Of a stretch of DNA of 38,653 bases, positions 22,001 through 30,269 are shown piece after piece. Every line of letters starts with the position of its first letter. The stretch's first letter is position 1. Source of the DNA: a virus; IMG/VR virus record IMGVR_UViG_3300046028_005281, positions 1-38,653 of that record, one strand, 5' to 3'. The position numbers were made by a program, and so were the translations under genes. Below the pieces are notes generated by a model. It searched no databases. It was not told the origin of the DNA and saw nothing but the letters and a program-made list of their open reading frames with translations.

Positions 22001-23092
22001 CGTTGCAATCGTTGCTTGCGTTGACGCAGTAGTTGCGCTTGTTGCAGCTTCGCCTGCCTTAGTTGTTGCTATAGCAGCTTGCGTAGTCGCTGTAGAGGCC
22101 TGAGTGGTTGCAGTCGAAGCAGAACCTGATGCGTTTGTTGCGTTCGATGCGGCATTTGTTGCTTGAGTCGAAGCCGTAGTTGCAGACGTTTGAGCACTAG
22201 TAGCTGAATTACCCGCATTAGTTGCCTGCGTTGCAGCGGAAGTAGCTGATCCCTGAGAATTGGACTCAGAAGTCGCAGCTGCATTTTTCGAGGCTAGTGC
22301 TGCCGTTGCCGAGGTCGCTGCGTTGGCTGCGCTTGTAGCGGTTTCGCTTGCTTTAGTCGTGGCGGTCGTGGCTGATGTTGCCGCGTTCGTTGCACTTGTT
22401 TGTGCGCTTGTTGCGCTAGTCGCGGAATTTGTTGCGCTCGTCGCTGCTGCACTTTTTGATGCTAGAGCGTCAGTCGCGCTCGCTGCTGCATTGGTCGCAC
22501 TGGTGCCTGCCGCCGCATTACTTGCCGCCGCTGCCGTTGCGCTATTCCCCGCTGCTGTTGCAGAATTGGTTGCGTTGGTCGCGCTAGTTGCTACGGCCGA
22601 GACGGAGCCTGCAGCCGAGGTCGCAGACGATTGCGCAGCTGTCGCTGATCCGGCCGCCGCTGCTGAGGACGCTGCCGCATTAGTCGCAGACGCTGCCGAT
22701 TGCGTGGCGCTCGCAGACGAGGCTGCAGCTGCCGTTTGAGCCGCAAGTTTTGCAACCGTAGCCTGGTCAAGTGTCGGCGCTGTGCCAAAACCTAAAATCG
22801 CGTGCAAGTTGCAAGCAGAGGTCGGCACTGTGCAAGATCCGAGATCGATCGTGCCACCGTTTGGCTCAGACAGCATGACACGGTACTGAGTGCCGGCCGC
22901 ACCTAACGAGTTTGGCCAAAGGTTTGCAACAACCACGCCTGAGCTATTGGCTGTCGCCAAAATTTCTCTTGGCACGATCAGACCATTTTCAGTATCTGCG
23001 CTGCTAAGCAAAAACCTAAATTTGCCACCGGCAATAAAAGTACCGTCTGGACGGTTAGCCTGGCACGTTACTGATACTGTAGTAATCGGCAT
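19049..23092 (-). CDS. Long tail fibre with YadA-like repeats
   Basis: This 1347-residue host-recognition fibre has a globular N-terminus of about 110 residues, then about 300 residues of Ala/Ser/Thr heptad-like repeats (S-A-T-N-A-A-T-S-A-T style) forming a long trimeric shaft. A beta-rich middle follows, then five divergent copies of a unit with A-S-A-V-N-Y and G-S-D-x-N-I-x-L. Near the C-terminus come YadA-head-type repeats (N-T-A-V-G-Y-Q), interrupted by an inserted domain. I see no S74 chaperone motif at the end. A terminator lies directly upstream at 23105-23125. Confidence 0.88.
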   Translation of the reverse strand: MPITTVSVTCQANRPDGTFIAGGKFRFLLSSADTENGLIVPREILATANSSGVVVANLWPNSLGAAGTQYRVMLSEPNGGTIDLGSCTVPTSACNLHAILGFGTAPTLDQATVAKLAAQTAAAASSASATQSAASATNAAASSAAAAGSATAAQSSATSAAGSVSAVATSATNATNSATAAGNSATAAAASNAAAGTSATNAAASATDALASKSAAATSATNSATSATSAQTSATNAATSATTATTKASETATSAANAATSATAALASKNAAATSESNSQGSATSAATQATNAGNSATSAQTSATTASTQATNAASNATNASGSASTATTQASTATTQAAIATTKAGEAATSATTASTQATIATTQATAAGISATNASNSESNAASSATSASTSAAAAATSATNAATSATNASTTLASSVRWDQAQTLTAPQSLQARENIGAGTLATQDANSAAITGGAINGTTVGSTTAAAGSFTTLTTSANAVISDNSANAALRITQVGAGNAILVEDSANPDATPFVVNGNGEVAVGHTAVTAYIPGIAPNFQVLGTDNKSSSTALMRYSADTFGCSVLINKSRGAIGAQGVVSSGDTIGTIYFAASDGTNPIAAASIASSVDGTPGTNDMPGRLTFSTTADGASSPTERMRITNDGRITTGTGIGAGSSATQITIGGTLVSASNVTRAVSNIGTAPSTSTTEFSSFLSSPSTTAAAYTITNMQHFGAAFSTLGASSAITNQYGFFANSNLTVATNNYGFYGNIASGTNRFNFYANGTAANVFAGTTSLGGLVGAESLRVTPTASAVNYVSVFGAVTLAQPSIIAQGSDTNIGLSLASKGGSGLLLYTNSGANLQLVVAHTASAVNYLQATGAATGNSPTISAQGSDANITLNYDAKGTGSHSFRSAGGLNQFQIASTTSAVNYVKVSAAGSGSFPQFGAAGETNVGMLISGKGDKGVYLQTASTTQVLVSATASAVNYLNLTGAVTTGAPVISALGSDTNISLTLTAKGTGKVISTTDATINGATVGKGGGSQSNNTAIGSGALFTNTTGNQNTGVGFNALYFTNTGIFNTAVGTSALTCNTVASSQTAVGYQALINATTAVATFGAITAGSGYTNGTYTTVAMTPVSGATFITYPTVTVVVAGGVVTTVTLVTGGIIASSTAATVLTVAAALLGGTGSGFSISVATFVTGANNTAVGYQTLTANTAGSSNTALGFQAGNTLVSGGNNLILGNGAAVSTTTVSNEITLGNSSITAFRIPGLTITAGASALTIGSQFAVTNTASAVNYINATGGVTGASPTISAGGSDTNIDLALTPKGTGVLRFGTHTVGILAQSGYITIKDAAGTTRNLLVG

Positions 23093-23104
23093 TATTTATC
23101 CAAT

Positions 23105-23125
23105 AAAAAACCGCCCGAAGGCGGC
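23105..23125 (-). terminator. Intrinsic terminator before tail fibre gene
   Basis: CCGCC/GGCGG stem with a TTCG tetraloop on the minus strand, then TTTTTTATT. Fibre expression must pass it by read-through, antitermination or its own promoter. Confidence 0.85.
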
Positions 23126-23170
23126 TTGATTTGTTTGATTATGTAATTAACTTTTTTCTAGCAAATTTCG

Positions 23171-23929
23171 TCATGCTAGATATGTCCCAGAAGAAATAAA
23201 CTTTAAGATTGTAAAGTTTCCGCTTGTGCTAACCGTAGGTGATCCAGTTATTATCCCCGTATATTTTGCTGTAGGTATTTTCAAGATAGCCACACCAGAG
23301 CCGCCACCACCTGGAATTGTCGACCCCCCGCCGCCGTTGCCGGTATTTGCCGTTCCAGATCCCGTAGTTGCAGCATTATTGCCACCCCCGCCTTTGGCAT
23401 AAGTAACTGATGTGCCGGTTATTGATGATGCGAGGCCAACGCCGCCAATTCCGCTATTGCTAGCACCGGATCCTCCTGCGCCGCCTCCACCGCCGGAGTT
23501 TGCTCCACCGCCCGAGCCTTGCCCTGATACTCCAGATCCTCCAGCTTGACTTACACCACCGCCACCACCAGAACCCCCACTTTTCCCTGCAACCGATAAG
23601 TACGATCCAGCCCCGCCGCCAATGGATGTGGCAATATTTTCAATAACCGTTTCGTATCCATTTGTTGCTGGGCCTTGCCCGGTACTTGCCGCGCCGCCAA
23701 GACCAACAAGAATGCTGTAAATTTTCCCTTTAACAATTTGTGAGGTGCCAGCCAACCACCCACCCGCGCCACCACCACCCGCAGACTCAGCGCCACCTCC
23801 ACCACCGCCAACACATAAATATTCAATCAAGTATGAATAGCTTGAAAGCTGTTGTGATTCTGAAAGTGAAATAATGCCAGAGGCTGGAGTTTTTAAAGAG
23901 CCAATTTGACCAGCATTGCCGCGAGCCAT
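23171..23929 (-). CDS. Glycine-rich tail tip adhesin-like protein
   Basis: The 252-residue protein is dominated by poly-glycine motifs (V-G-G-G-G-G-G-A-E-S; G-G-G-G-A-G-G-W; G-G-S-G-G-G-G-G), the layout of polyglycine-II sandwich adhesins such as T-even gp38. In those, variable loops between glycine runs bind the receptor (family knowledge). It starts at 23929 in a TAATG overlap with the previous gene. It likely caps or decorates a fibre. Confidence 0.75.
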   Translation of the reverse strand: MARGNAGQIGSLKTPASGIISLSESQQLSSYSYLIEYLCVGGGGGGAESAGGGGAGGWLAGTSQIVKGKIYSILVGLGGAASTGQGPATNGYETVIENIATSIGGGAGSYLSVAGKSGGSGGGGGVSQAGGSGVSGQGSGGGANSGGGGGAGGSGASNSGIGGVGLASSITGTSVTYAKGGGGNNAATTGSGTANTGNGGGGSTIPGGGGSGVAILKIPTAKYTGIITGSPTVSTSGNFTILKFISSGTYLA

Positions 23930-24282
23930 TACGATATATCCTCGTAAGAGCAAACCCCCTCAAGATCAAGCGCAACGCTGGCGGTAAGTCTCAAAGAATC
24001 GCCCTCTTCAAGATAAAACGACTTGCTAATAATATCCAAAGTCGAGTCGGCAGGGACGCTTACAGTGCTTGCGATTCGATAGGCAACGCTTGCACGAAAC
24101 AAGTCAACCGTAACATCGGCAGCGTTTGTTCCGTCCACGTTAGAGATATATAGGGCATTAACTTTTAATACCTTTCCGCTGGCTGCGGCATTGGTAAGGA
24201 TGGCTGTTGCGGTTATCCCAATAATTTGTACAGCAGTCCTGCCTGTGATGGTGACGACGTTGACGACGTTAGGTGCGGCCAT
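23929..24282 (-). CDS. Probable tail-associated structural protein
   Basis: The 117-residue protein has a beta-strand-rich pattern with V-T-V-D-L-F-R-A-S-V-A-Y and S-F-Y-L-E-E-G-D-S-L-R-L-T-A-S. Comparable small proteins occur between tail and fibre genes in many phages and are thought to be structural. It overlaps the glycine-rich gene by 1 nt and lies 3 bp after the upstream gene. Confidence 0.6.
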   Translation of the reverse strand: MAAPNVVNVVTITGRTAVQIIGITATAILTNAAASGKVLKVNALYISNVDGTNAADVTVDLFRASVAYRIASTVSVPADSTLDIISKSFYLEEGDSLRLTASVALDLEGVCSYEDIS

Positions 24283-24285
24283 TAT

Positions 24286-24690
24286 TTAAGCTCCAAAAAC
24301 AATTGATAAGGCAACGGCTTTGCCGGTTGCGAATGTGGCAGGCAACCATTGAGCAGATACGCCGGGCGTTGCGGTCGTTACGTTTGCCAAGTTTGCTTTT
24401 AAAACCCAGACAACGCCGTTATGAGACACAGAAGCTGGGATGTTTAGTGCGCCAGTAAGCGTAGACCATTCGCCCTTAAAATTAGCCGCACCCGTCGCCG
24501 CTAAAGATGAGCTTGTGGCGCTCGTTGCGCTCGCTGCTGCGCTGACCCGATCTGCATCAACTGCAACTTCAAGAGCGTTTGCCTGAGTTACAAATCCAGC
24601 CAAAGACGCCACGAGAGCAAAAGCGCGAGTGTTAAAAGTTGCCGTGTCATCGGTTGGTAGTGGCGCCGTTGGAAGTACTGTCATTGTCAT
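24286..24690 (-). CDS. Probable tail fibre or baseplate protein
   Basis: The 134-residue protein has an N-terminal P-x-x-D-D-T-A-T-F-N-T-R-A-F-A-L, a short Ala/Ser coiled segment and a C-terminal module, F-K-G-E-W-S-T-L-T-G-A-L-N-I-P-A-S-V, then G-V-V-W-V-L. That C-terminal module is found repeatedly in phage tail fibres. It overlaps the upstream gene by 4 nt. A role in host contact is inferred. Confidence 0.65.
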   Translation of the reverse strand: MTMTVLPTAPLPTDDTATFNTRAFALVASLAGFVTQANALEVAVDADRVSAAASATSATSSSLAATGAANFKGEWSTLTGALNIPASVSHNGVVWVLKANLANVTTATPGVSAQWLPATFATGKAVALSIVFGA

Positions 24691-25595
24691 GTCAAGCCCT
24701 CAATTTCAAGTGAACAGTCTGATCTTGTTGGATACGAAATCAAAATGTCGAAACTTTTGTAAAAGCCAAAAATAGTAGTCGATTCGTAATCGTCTGTTCC
24801 AATCCAGAGCACGTTAGTTGCGCGGATCTCGGACAGAAATGTTTGCAGCTGATCGGTCTCGTATTTTTCAATAATCAGGTCAAAGTTTGCGCGCTTAGCA
24901 AATGCGCGCTCGACAAGCACCGTATCGCCAAAGTCGTTTTTCTCTTTGCGCGAATAGTCCTGAATTCCGACTCTTGCGCCGTACTGGACGCCAACACCGA
25001 AGGCTCGCTGCTGACCGAGCATCACCACGCCCACGGCAAGCTCTGAGCCGCCGTTGATTGTTATTGTGATGACCCCATCGACGTAGCTTGGAAGATCAAG
25101 GTTGATCGATTGCGTGGGTGTAATTTTGGTGCCGTAGAACCAAGCCCACCAAGCCGAGTACAGAGGCATCGCCGCAAGGTTTAACGTCTTTGAGAACACG
25201 GTACCGCCGCCCAGCACGCTTGTCATTGAAATGACAACAGAGGTTGCATTGGTCAGATTAAGCACGGCCAGCGCGTTAACCGCTTGATTTGGCGTGAGAG
25301 TGTAGCTAATGCTCGTCGCACGCTTGGTCTGCGTGGTGACAGACGTATCAAGGCAAGCCCAGCGATTTGTTGGGCTGACTTCAATCCACCACAAGGGCTG
25401 AGTCAGCGGGTCTTTGTTAAGGTTCGATGCTTGCAGCGACTCGTAAATCTTGTGAGTGGCCACGATAATGACGCGAGCACCAAGCGCGTAAGTTGCAGCG
25501 CTTGACCATGCCGAATAATCTGCTTCTGTCACAGTCGACGATGTAAGCATCGCATCGGTGATCGTAATAGGCTTAACTACAACTAAGGCGCTCAT
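24687..25595 (-). CDS. Tail tip protein with carbohydrate-binding module
   Basis: The 302-residue protein has an N-terminal module, Y-S-A-W-S-S-A-A-T-Y-A-L-G-A-R-V, then K-I-Y-E-S-L, P-L-W-W-I-E-V. It resembles the chitin-type carbohydrate-binding fold used in phage tails, followed by a beta-sandwich domain to the end. It directly follows the tape measure (4-nt overlap), where siphophages encode distal tail proteins. A tail-tip role is likely; whether it binds sugar is inferred. Confidence 0.7.
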   Translation of the reverse strand: MSALVVVKPITITDAMLTSSTVTEADYSAWSSAATYALGARVIIVATHKIYESLQASNLNKDPLTQPLWWIEVSPTNRWACLDTSVTTQTKRATSISYTLTPNQAVNALAVLNLTNATSVVISMTSVLGGGTVFSKTLNLAAMPLYSAWWAWFYGTKITPTQSINLDLPSYVDGVITITINGGSELAVGVVMLGQQRAFGVGVQYGARVGIQDYSRKEKNDFGDTVLVERAFAKRANFDLIIEKYETDQLQTFLSEIRATNVLWIGTDDYESTTIFGFYKSFDILISYPTRSDCSLEIEGLT

Positions 25596-28500
25596 ACTTC
25601 AAGCCTCACTTCGGGCAAGCCGTTTGTTTCCCACCGCTCAAGCACCTTAGCCGTGCGAATTTGAATCTGGGCATTCGATCTCGACTGCGCTTGAATATCG
25701 GTTCTGAGGCCTTGGATTTCCGCCGCAAGACTACCGCCGCCGAGAATCTCTGCTGTTTGGCCTGCCGTATAGATTTGACCAGGGCGATTAAAGTTAATCA
25801 ATTCTGCGCCTTGCTCGCCAACCATTGCTAGGCCGCCTGGGTAAGCCCCGCCAGTTGCGTAACCACGAGCCTTTGCCTCTTGGCTTCCAATAATTCCAGC
25901 GCGGATCTCTTCGATACTAATTCCGCGAGTTGTCCAGTCAGCTAGGCCTGCAGCGTCGGCATTGCGACCAAGAATTTCTAAATACAGCGCATTAACCTTT
26001 TCTGCGAGGCCATTGCTCGACTGCATTTTTGATGCGCTGATCGCAGAACCAAGCGCGTCCACTGCGCCTGCAACCGTCAACACCGATCCATTGAGGCCTT
26101 TCAATTCGTTGATCTGATCCTGAGCGTAGATTAGCTGCTCTTGGTAGAAGGCATTTGTCGACTCAGCTTGGGCGCCCAGCTCATCAATCATTTGCTGAGC
26201 GACTTCAAGTTGCAGCTCGGCAGTCGTTTTCTGATCTTGCGCGACGCCTCTTAAACTGGAAAGCTGCCCACCAAGCTGCATTTGAGCTAACTTCTGCTCG
26301 TAGCTCGATGTGTAGCTCGTTGCATCCATGCCAGACCGAACGGCTGAAACAGCCGTCTCGAGCAAGCCCTGATCTGGTAAATATCCAGTATTGTTTGCCG
26401 CATCAATGGCGTTTCGAATAAACGCCATACCCTCGGCCGCCGACTGAGCCGAGTTGATTGCGCCGCTGAGCTCGTCAATCTGGCCTGTCAGGTAATCAAA
26501 AATAGAGCCTAGCGCAGAAATATTTTGCGTGGCAACGTCTTGCTGTGCCTGGGCGATTGCTTTTCGCTTTTCAATCTCGTCGATCGCTGCCTTTTGCTCT
26601 GACTGGATTGCAGCCTGTAAATTCTGAAATGCTGTATCTACCAGAGCTGCAAGCGAGTTTTTCAGGCTGCTGAAAGCTGGTGCAAGTTTGATTAGGTTTG
26701 CAAACAGCGTGTCGTCACCGGCTGCGCGTGCGGCCTCAACCATTGACCTGAACTGAGCACTTGTCGAAGGCATGACTAGCCCGAGCTGGTCAAATACCTT
26801 GCTTAGATTTTCAGTTGTTTCAGTGGCTCGCTCTTGTGCTGAGTAGAAGTTTTGGTAATAGACATCCGTTGCTGCGACGAGTTTGTCTAGGCCGCCGAAA
26901 GCGTCAGCGAGTTTAGACGCTGCGTCTGCGCCGGCCGCTGACGAATCGTACAAAGCAATATTGAGAATGCCGAGCGTGTCGTTGACGGTTTTTAGACTGC
27001 CGCCAAGCCGTGCAAGCGTATCACTTAGCGCTTCACCTGAGCGCTGAAAAGGTGCGATTTCTGCTGCCGCGAATCCTGATAGACCGTCAGCGTAGGCCTT
27101 AATGCTTGCGTCAATGGCTTTCTTGGTTTCTTCTGGAGATAAACCCTCTAAGCTCTTTTCAATGTCGAGCGAGTATTGAGTGAGGTCGCGTGCTGGTAAT
27201 TTGAGAATGTCTGTGTACTGGCGAACCGAGAGAGCAACAACACCGATAGACGTATCAAAGTATTTTTGCAGCTCTGAGTCGACTGCTTTTAGCTCTGTGC
27301 CTTTCGAGCCGCCGCTTAACCAACCGCCTTTCTTTGACCAGTCTTCGTACTCTTGAACGATTGCGCCCATCGAGTTAAATGTAATTTTTAATCCGGTATC
27401 GTCGATAACTTTTTTGCCGGTACCAAAAGCGGCATTTGCCAAGCCGCCGACCACGCCACCGATCGCTGCGCCAAGTGGGCCACCGACAGCAAACCCAATT
27501 GCTGTACCGGCACCAGTTGCTAGCCAAGGGCTGCTGCCGCCGATGCCTTTACCGTCGCTGATGATGTTGCCTAGTGCAAGGCCTGCGCCGATTCCTGCAA
27601 ATGCAGACGCGGCCGAGCCAATAGCACTAGAGGACATCACAAGATTTGCACCTGCGTCGGCCATTAAACCGCCAGCCTCACCGGCAGAGGTCATTAGCGA
27701 AACTCCAAAATCACTTGCGGCAGAGGCGACTGTTGACCCTAAAGATGCAAAGCCGCCAGTGATCATTGAGTAGGCGCTTTTTAAAGTGCTTGCCATGCTG
27801 AGCATACCCATTGATCCGCCAACAGATCCGCCCGTCGAGCCATCCGTTGCCGCCGCCGCTCCTGATACACCGGCAGACATAAACCCGCCAACCATCCCAG
27901 TGATAATCGGCTGCAACATTGGCCGCAAGATCATCGTCTTAAACATCTTGACAAGAAAATCTTTAGCGTTAACTCCGCCTTCCATTAGCGCATCGGTTAG
28001 CGATTGCCCGATCTGGTTGTTAATCTGCTTGATCTCGTCTGCGTACTTTTCCTCTGCTTTGAGTCGATCTGCGATTGCTTTATCGTCGATCTTCTTGCGG
28101 TCATCGACGAGCTTTTGCATCTGCTCTTTTTCAATGGTCGCAAAAATTACGGCTTCTGAGTAAGTTGCCCACTCGGCTGTGCCTTCTTTAAGGCCAAGGG
28201 TAAGCAGCTTTTGTAAAGCAATGGCCGTCTCTTTTTCGACGTTTGACATTGTCAGCGCCGCAGTCTCAAACTGAATTGCGTTGACAAGGTCGTTGGCTTT
28301 GTCGATCATTTTTTGATACGAGTCTGCGCCTTCTTTTTTGTAGTTAATAAATTCTTTTGCGGACTTAGCCGCCGCTGCGGCCGCTGCCGCTTCCGCTGCC
28401 GATTCTTGATCGTCAACTTTATTAGCTCGTTTGACCGCGTCTAGCTCTTCGGCTCTTTTTCTTGCCGTTAAGATGCTCTCCGAAAACGCATCAATTTCTT

Positions 28501-29434
28501 TTCGTGCTGCCGCTGCGTCGGCTTTCATTTGTGTGCCGATCTCGCTGAAAGCTGTAAAGTCAAGCGTGGCAAGCGCTCCGAGCTGCTTTGCAATGCCGAC
28601 AATCTCCAGGCCGACTTGTTTTAAAACATAGACCACGTTTGCAACAATAACGATCACAGCCTCAAAGGCCACTGCAATTGCTTCAACCAGTACGGATAGT
28701 GCGCCGCCGGTGCGCTTGGATTCTGCAAAGGTTTCAGCAAGGGTTACAAGAATAGGCAGCAAACCGCTTGCAATGACCATGCTAGTACCCTTGGCGGCTG
28801 CTCCCATTTCTGCAAGTTTGTCATTAAACTCGTCTGCTCGCGCAACTAGCTCTGGAGTGATGCCGGACAAGTCTTTGCCCTTATCGATCATCTCTTGAAT
28901 TTTGGCGCTGCCCTCTGCCAGCAAGGGCGCGGCAGATTGCCAGCTCTTGCCAAGCGCCTCGGCCGCGACTGCTGCGCGCAGCTGTGGGTCTTTAATTTGT
29001 ACAAAAATATCGGACAGCTGCTTGAACGCCTCTAGCGGATCTTTGGCTGTAATGCCTAGTAATTTGAATTTCTCAGCGTCTTGACCCATCTGGACAGACA
29101 GCTTATTGATTGCTTGAGCTGTTCCATCAAGATCGCCGCCTGATTGCTTGGCCGCCAGCTCAAGGCCAGATAGGTTCTCGACAGAGAGTGCCGTGGCTTT
29201 GCTCAGGTCGTTTAGTTTGTCGGCCGCGTCGATTGCGCCCTTGATGTACGAGGCAAAGGCTGCGACAGATAAGGTCGCGCCAAGACCCACGAGCGCATTC
29301 ATTGCGCTGTTTGCGCCGCTTTTGATCGACGTCATCGCACTGGCGACGGTCTTTTTTGCAGCATCCATATCTTTCTGCAAGCGAGCGACGTTAGCCGCCA
29401 TCTCGATTGTCAGGGTGCCGATCGGTGTGCTCAT
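25592..29434 (-). CDS. Tape measure protein
   Basis: The 1280-residue protein sets tail length and helps DNA entry. The start S-T-P-I-G-T-L-T-I-E-M-A-A-N-V-A-R-L then long coiled coils are typical of lambda H-type tape measures. Hydrophobic Gly/Ala-rich segments lie in the middle (about 230-290 and 520-690). Near the C-terminus a DUF4214 module (V-N-A-L-Y-L-E-I-L-G-R, then A-A-G-L-A-D-W) is followed by the common G-G-L-A-M-V-G-E-Q-G-A-E-L tail. It follows the tail chaperone genes, with a 4-nt overlap. Confidence 0.95.
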   Translation of the reverse strand: MSTPIGTLTIEMAANVARLQKDMDAAKKTVASAMTSIKSGANSAMNALVGLGATLSVAAFASYIKGAIDAADKLNDLSKATALSVENLSGLELAAKQSGGDLDGTAQAINKLSVQMGQDAEKFKLLGITAKDPLEAFKQLSDIFVQIKDPQLRAAVAAEALGKSWQSAAPLLAEGSAKIQEMIDKGKDLSGITPELVARADEFNDKLAEMGAAAKGTSMVIASGLLPILVTLAETFAESKRTGGALSVLVEAIAVAFEAVIVIVANVVYVLKQVGLEIVGIAKQLGALATLDFTAFSEIGTQMKADAAAARKEIDAFSESILTARKRAEELDAVKRANKVDDQESAAEAAAAAAAAKSAKEFINYKKEGADSYQKMIDKANDLVNAIQFETAALTMSNVEKETAIALQKLLTLGLKEGTAEWATYSEAVIFATIEKEQMQKLVDDRKKIDDKAIADRLKAEEKYADEIKQINNQIGQSLTDALMEGGVNAKDFLVKMFKTMILRPMLQPIITGMVGGFMSAGVSGAAAATDGSTGGSVGGSMGMLSMASTLKSAYSMITGGFASLGSTVASAASDFGVSLMTSAGEAGGLMADAGANLVMSSSAIGSAASAFAGIGAGLALGNIISDGKGIGGSSPWLATGAGTAIGFAVGGPLGAAIGGVVGGLANAAFGTGKKVIDDTGLKITFNSMGAIVQEYEDWSKKGGWLSGGSKGTELKAVDSELQKYFDTSIGVVALSVRQYTDILKLPARDLTQYSLDIEKSLEGLSPEETKKAIDASIKAYADGLSGFAAAEIAPFQRSGEALSDTLARLGGSLKTVNDTLGILNIALYDSSAAGADAASKLADAFGGLDKLVAATDVYYQNFYSAQERATETTENLSKVFDQLGLVMPSTSAQFRSMVEAARAAGDDTLFANLIKLAPAFSSLKNSLAALVDTAFQNLQAAIQSEQKAAIDEIEKRKAIAQAQQDVATQNISALGSIFDYLTGQIDELSGAINSAQSAAEGMAFIRNAIDAANNTGYLPDQGLLETAVSAVRSGMDATSYTSSYEQKLAQMQLGGQLSSLRGVAQDQKTTAELQLEVAQQMIDELGAQAESTNAFYQEQLIYAQDQINELKGLNGSVLTVAGAVDALGSAISASKMQSSNGLAEKVNALYLEILGRNADAAGLADWTTRGISIEEIRAGIIGSQEAKARGYATGGAYPGGLAMVGEQGAELINFNRPGQIYTAGQTAEILGGGSLAAEIQGLRTDIQAQSRSNAQIQIRTAKVLERWETNGLPEVRLEV

Positions 29435-30173
29435 TTTTCCGTCATCTCTGCGATTGCTGCGCGGTCAATAAAAAAAATTGTCTCGACTTCAAAAGGCGAG
29501 AGCTCGACATTAAAGACTTGCTGATAAGCAAGTAATTCAGAAAATAGAATTGGGCTTATGCTCATTCCCCCAGCTGGCCGCGAGCAATGGAGCTCCATGA
29601 ATACCCTCAAGAGGTAGTCGCTGCCCAAAGGAATCGGAGGTACATCTAACTCAGGTGGTGCCTTACCCGTTGCCTTTTCAATGGCGCGAAGGTGATCGAG
29701 CTCTGCGCTGCCATCTTCGCGCTTCTTACCTAAGCGTATTTGCGCTCTAACGTGGGCTGCTAGGCCTTGGCTGAGCGCGTGATAAAAAGCTCTTTTTCGC
29801 CTAGTGCTGTATCAAGTTGGTCAACGAGCCAGCCCATCTCTGGATTGGTGTAAAGCTCAAGGGCTGCTGCCTTAGAGAATACGACAGGCACGCCAGCATC
29901 ATCGATTAAACCTGTCCAGCCAAGCGTGAAGGCTGCTAGGTTTTCTTTCTTTTGGCTTTCGGCGTCCTCTGGCTCAGGCATTTCTGCGCGACCAGTCTTT
30001 GCGTATGAGCGCAGGAATTTGCGCGACTGAGCGAAGGTGATGCGCTTGCGGTCTGGGTGCTCAGGGCCTGCCATTTCAAAAATCACGCCAGTCGGATCTC
30101 CGGTGGCCGGATCTTTAACTTGGATTTTTGCAGACGCGACTTGGCGAATCGATTTCAGATTGAAACCTGACAT
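29431..30173 (-). CDS. Tail assembly chaperone GT, made by ribosomal frameshift
   Basis: Frame G (30173-29760) continues into a second frame, shifted by -1, that runs open from 29811 to the stop at 29431. No ATG or GTG lies in that frame before a TTG at 29628, yet the 44 codons ahead of it encode conserved-looking sequence (R-L-G-K-K-R-E-D-G; H-L-R-A-I-E-K-A-T-G). The shift must occur at 29811-29760, most likely at A5 (29797-29793) or T5 (29788-29784); a canonical X-XXY-YYZ site is not in frame. Lambda makes gpG-T in this way. Confidence 0.82.
29760..30173 (-). CDS. Tail assembly chaperone G
   Basis: The 137-residue protein binds the tape measure during tail assembly and is normally not in the virion. 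It starts M-S-G-F-N-L-K-S-I-R-Q-V-A-S-A, then V-K-D-P-A-T-G-D-P-T-G-V, a common opening for lambda G-type chaperones in proteobacterial phages. It lies between the tail tube and tape measure. Its ribosome-binding site (AAAGGAAG) abuts an 11-bp hairpin. Confidence 0.85.
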   Translation of the reverse strand: MSGFNLKSIRQVASAKIQVKDPATGDPTGVIFEMAGPEHPDRKRITFAQSRKFLRSYAKTGRAEMPEPEDAESQKKENLAAFTLGWTGLIDDAGVPVVFSKAAALELYTNPEMGWLVDQLDTALGEKELFITRSAKA

Positions 30174-30182
30174 ATTGACTTC

Positions 30183-30233
30183 CTTTGAGGGTGAGAAAAA
30201 TTGCCCGTGCAGATACCCGCCGCACCCTCAAAG
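30183..30233 (-). repeat. 11-bp hairpin at ribosome-binding site of G
   Basis: Perfect inverted repeat CTTTGAGGGTG/CACCCTCAAAG with a 29-nt loop. On the minus strand its 3' arm ends in CAAAG, running into the Shine-Dalgarno AAAGGAAG of gene G. Confidence 0.85.
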
Positions 30234-30269
30234 TGCGAACGAGTACCTGTCGGTGCTAGTGCTGGCGAG

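Noticed and set aside
22260-22739. A 159-codon open frame on the plus strand opposite the tail fibre, rich in Ala and Val
   Set aside because: It is the mirror of the Ala/Ser/Thr repeat of the fibre, low in complexity, with no ribosome-binding site and no domain.
21830-22760. A DNA-level tandem repeat or CRISPR-like array in the fibre gene
   Set aside because: The repeats are at protein level (Ala/Ser/Thr units), vary in sequence and length, and have no spacer structure.
27414-28163. Two open frames on the plus strand opposite the tape measure
   Set aside because: They reflect the Gly/Ala-rich coding of the tape measure, with repetitive Pro/Ala/Ser sequence and no start signals.
29431-29628. 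An independent 65-codon gene starting with TTG at 29628
   Set aside because: The same frame is open and conserved-looking for 44 more codons upstream, and TTG has no clear Shine-Dalgarno; the frameshift explanation is better.
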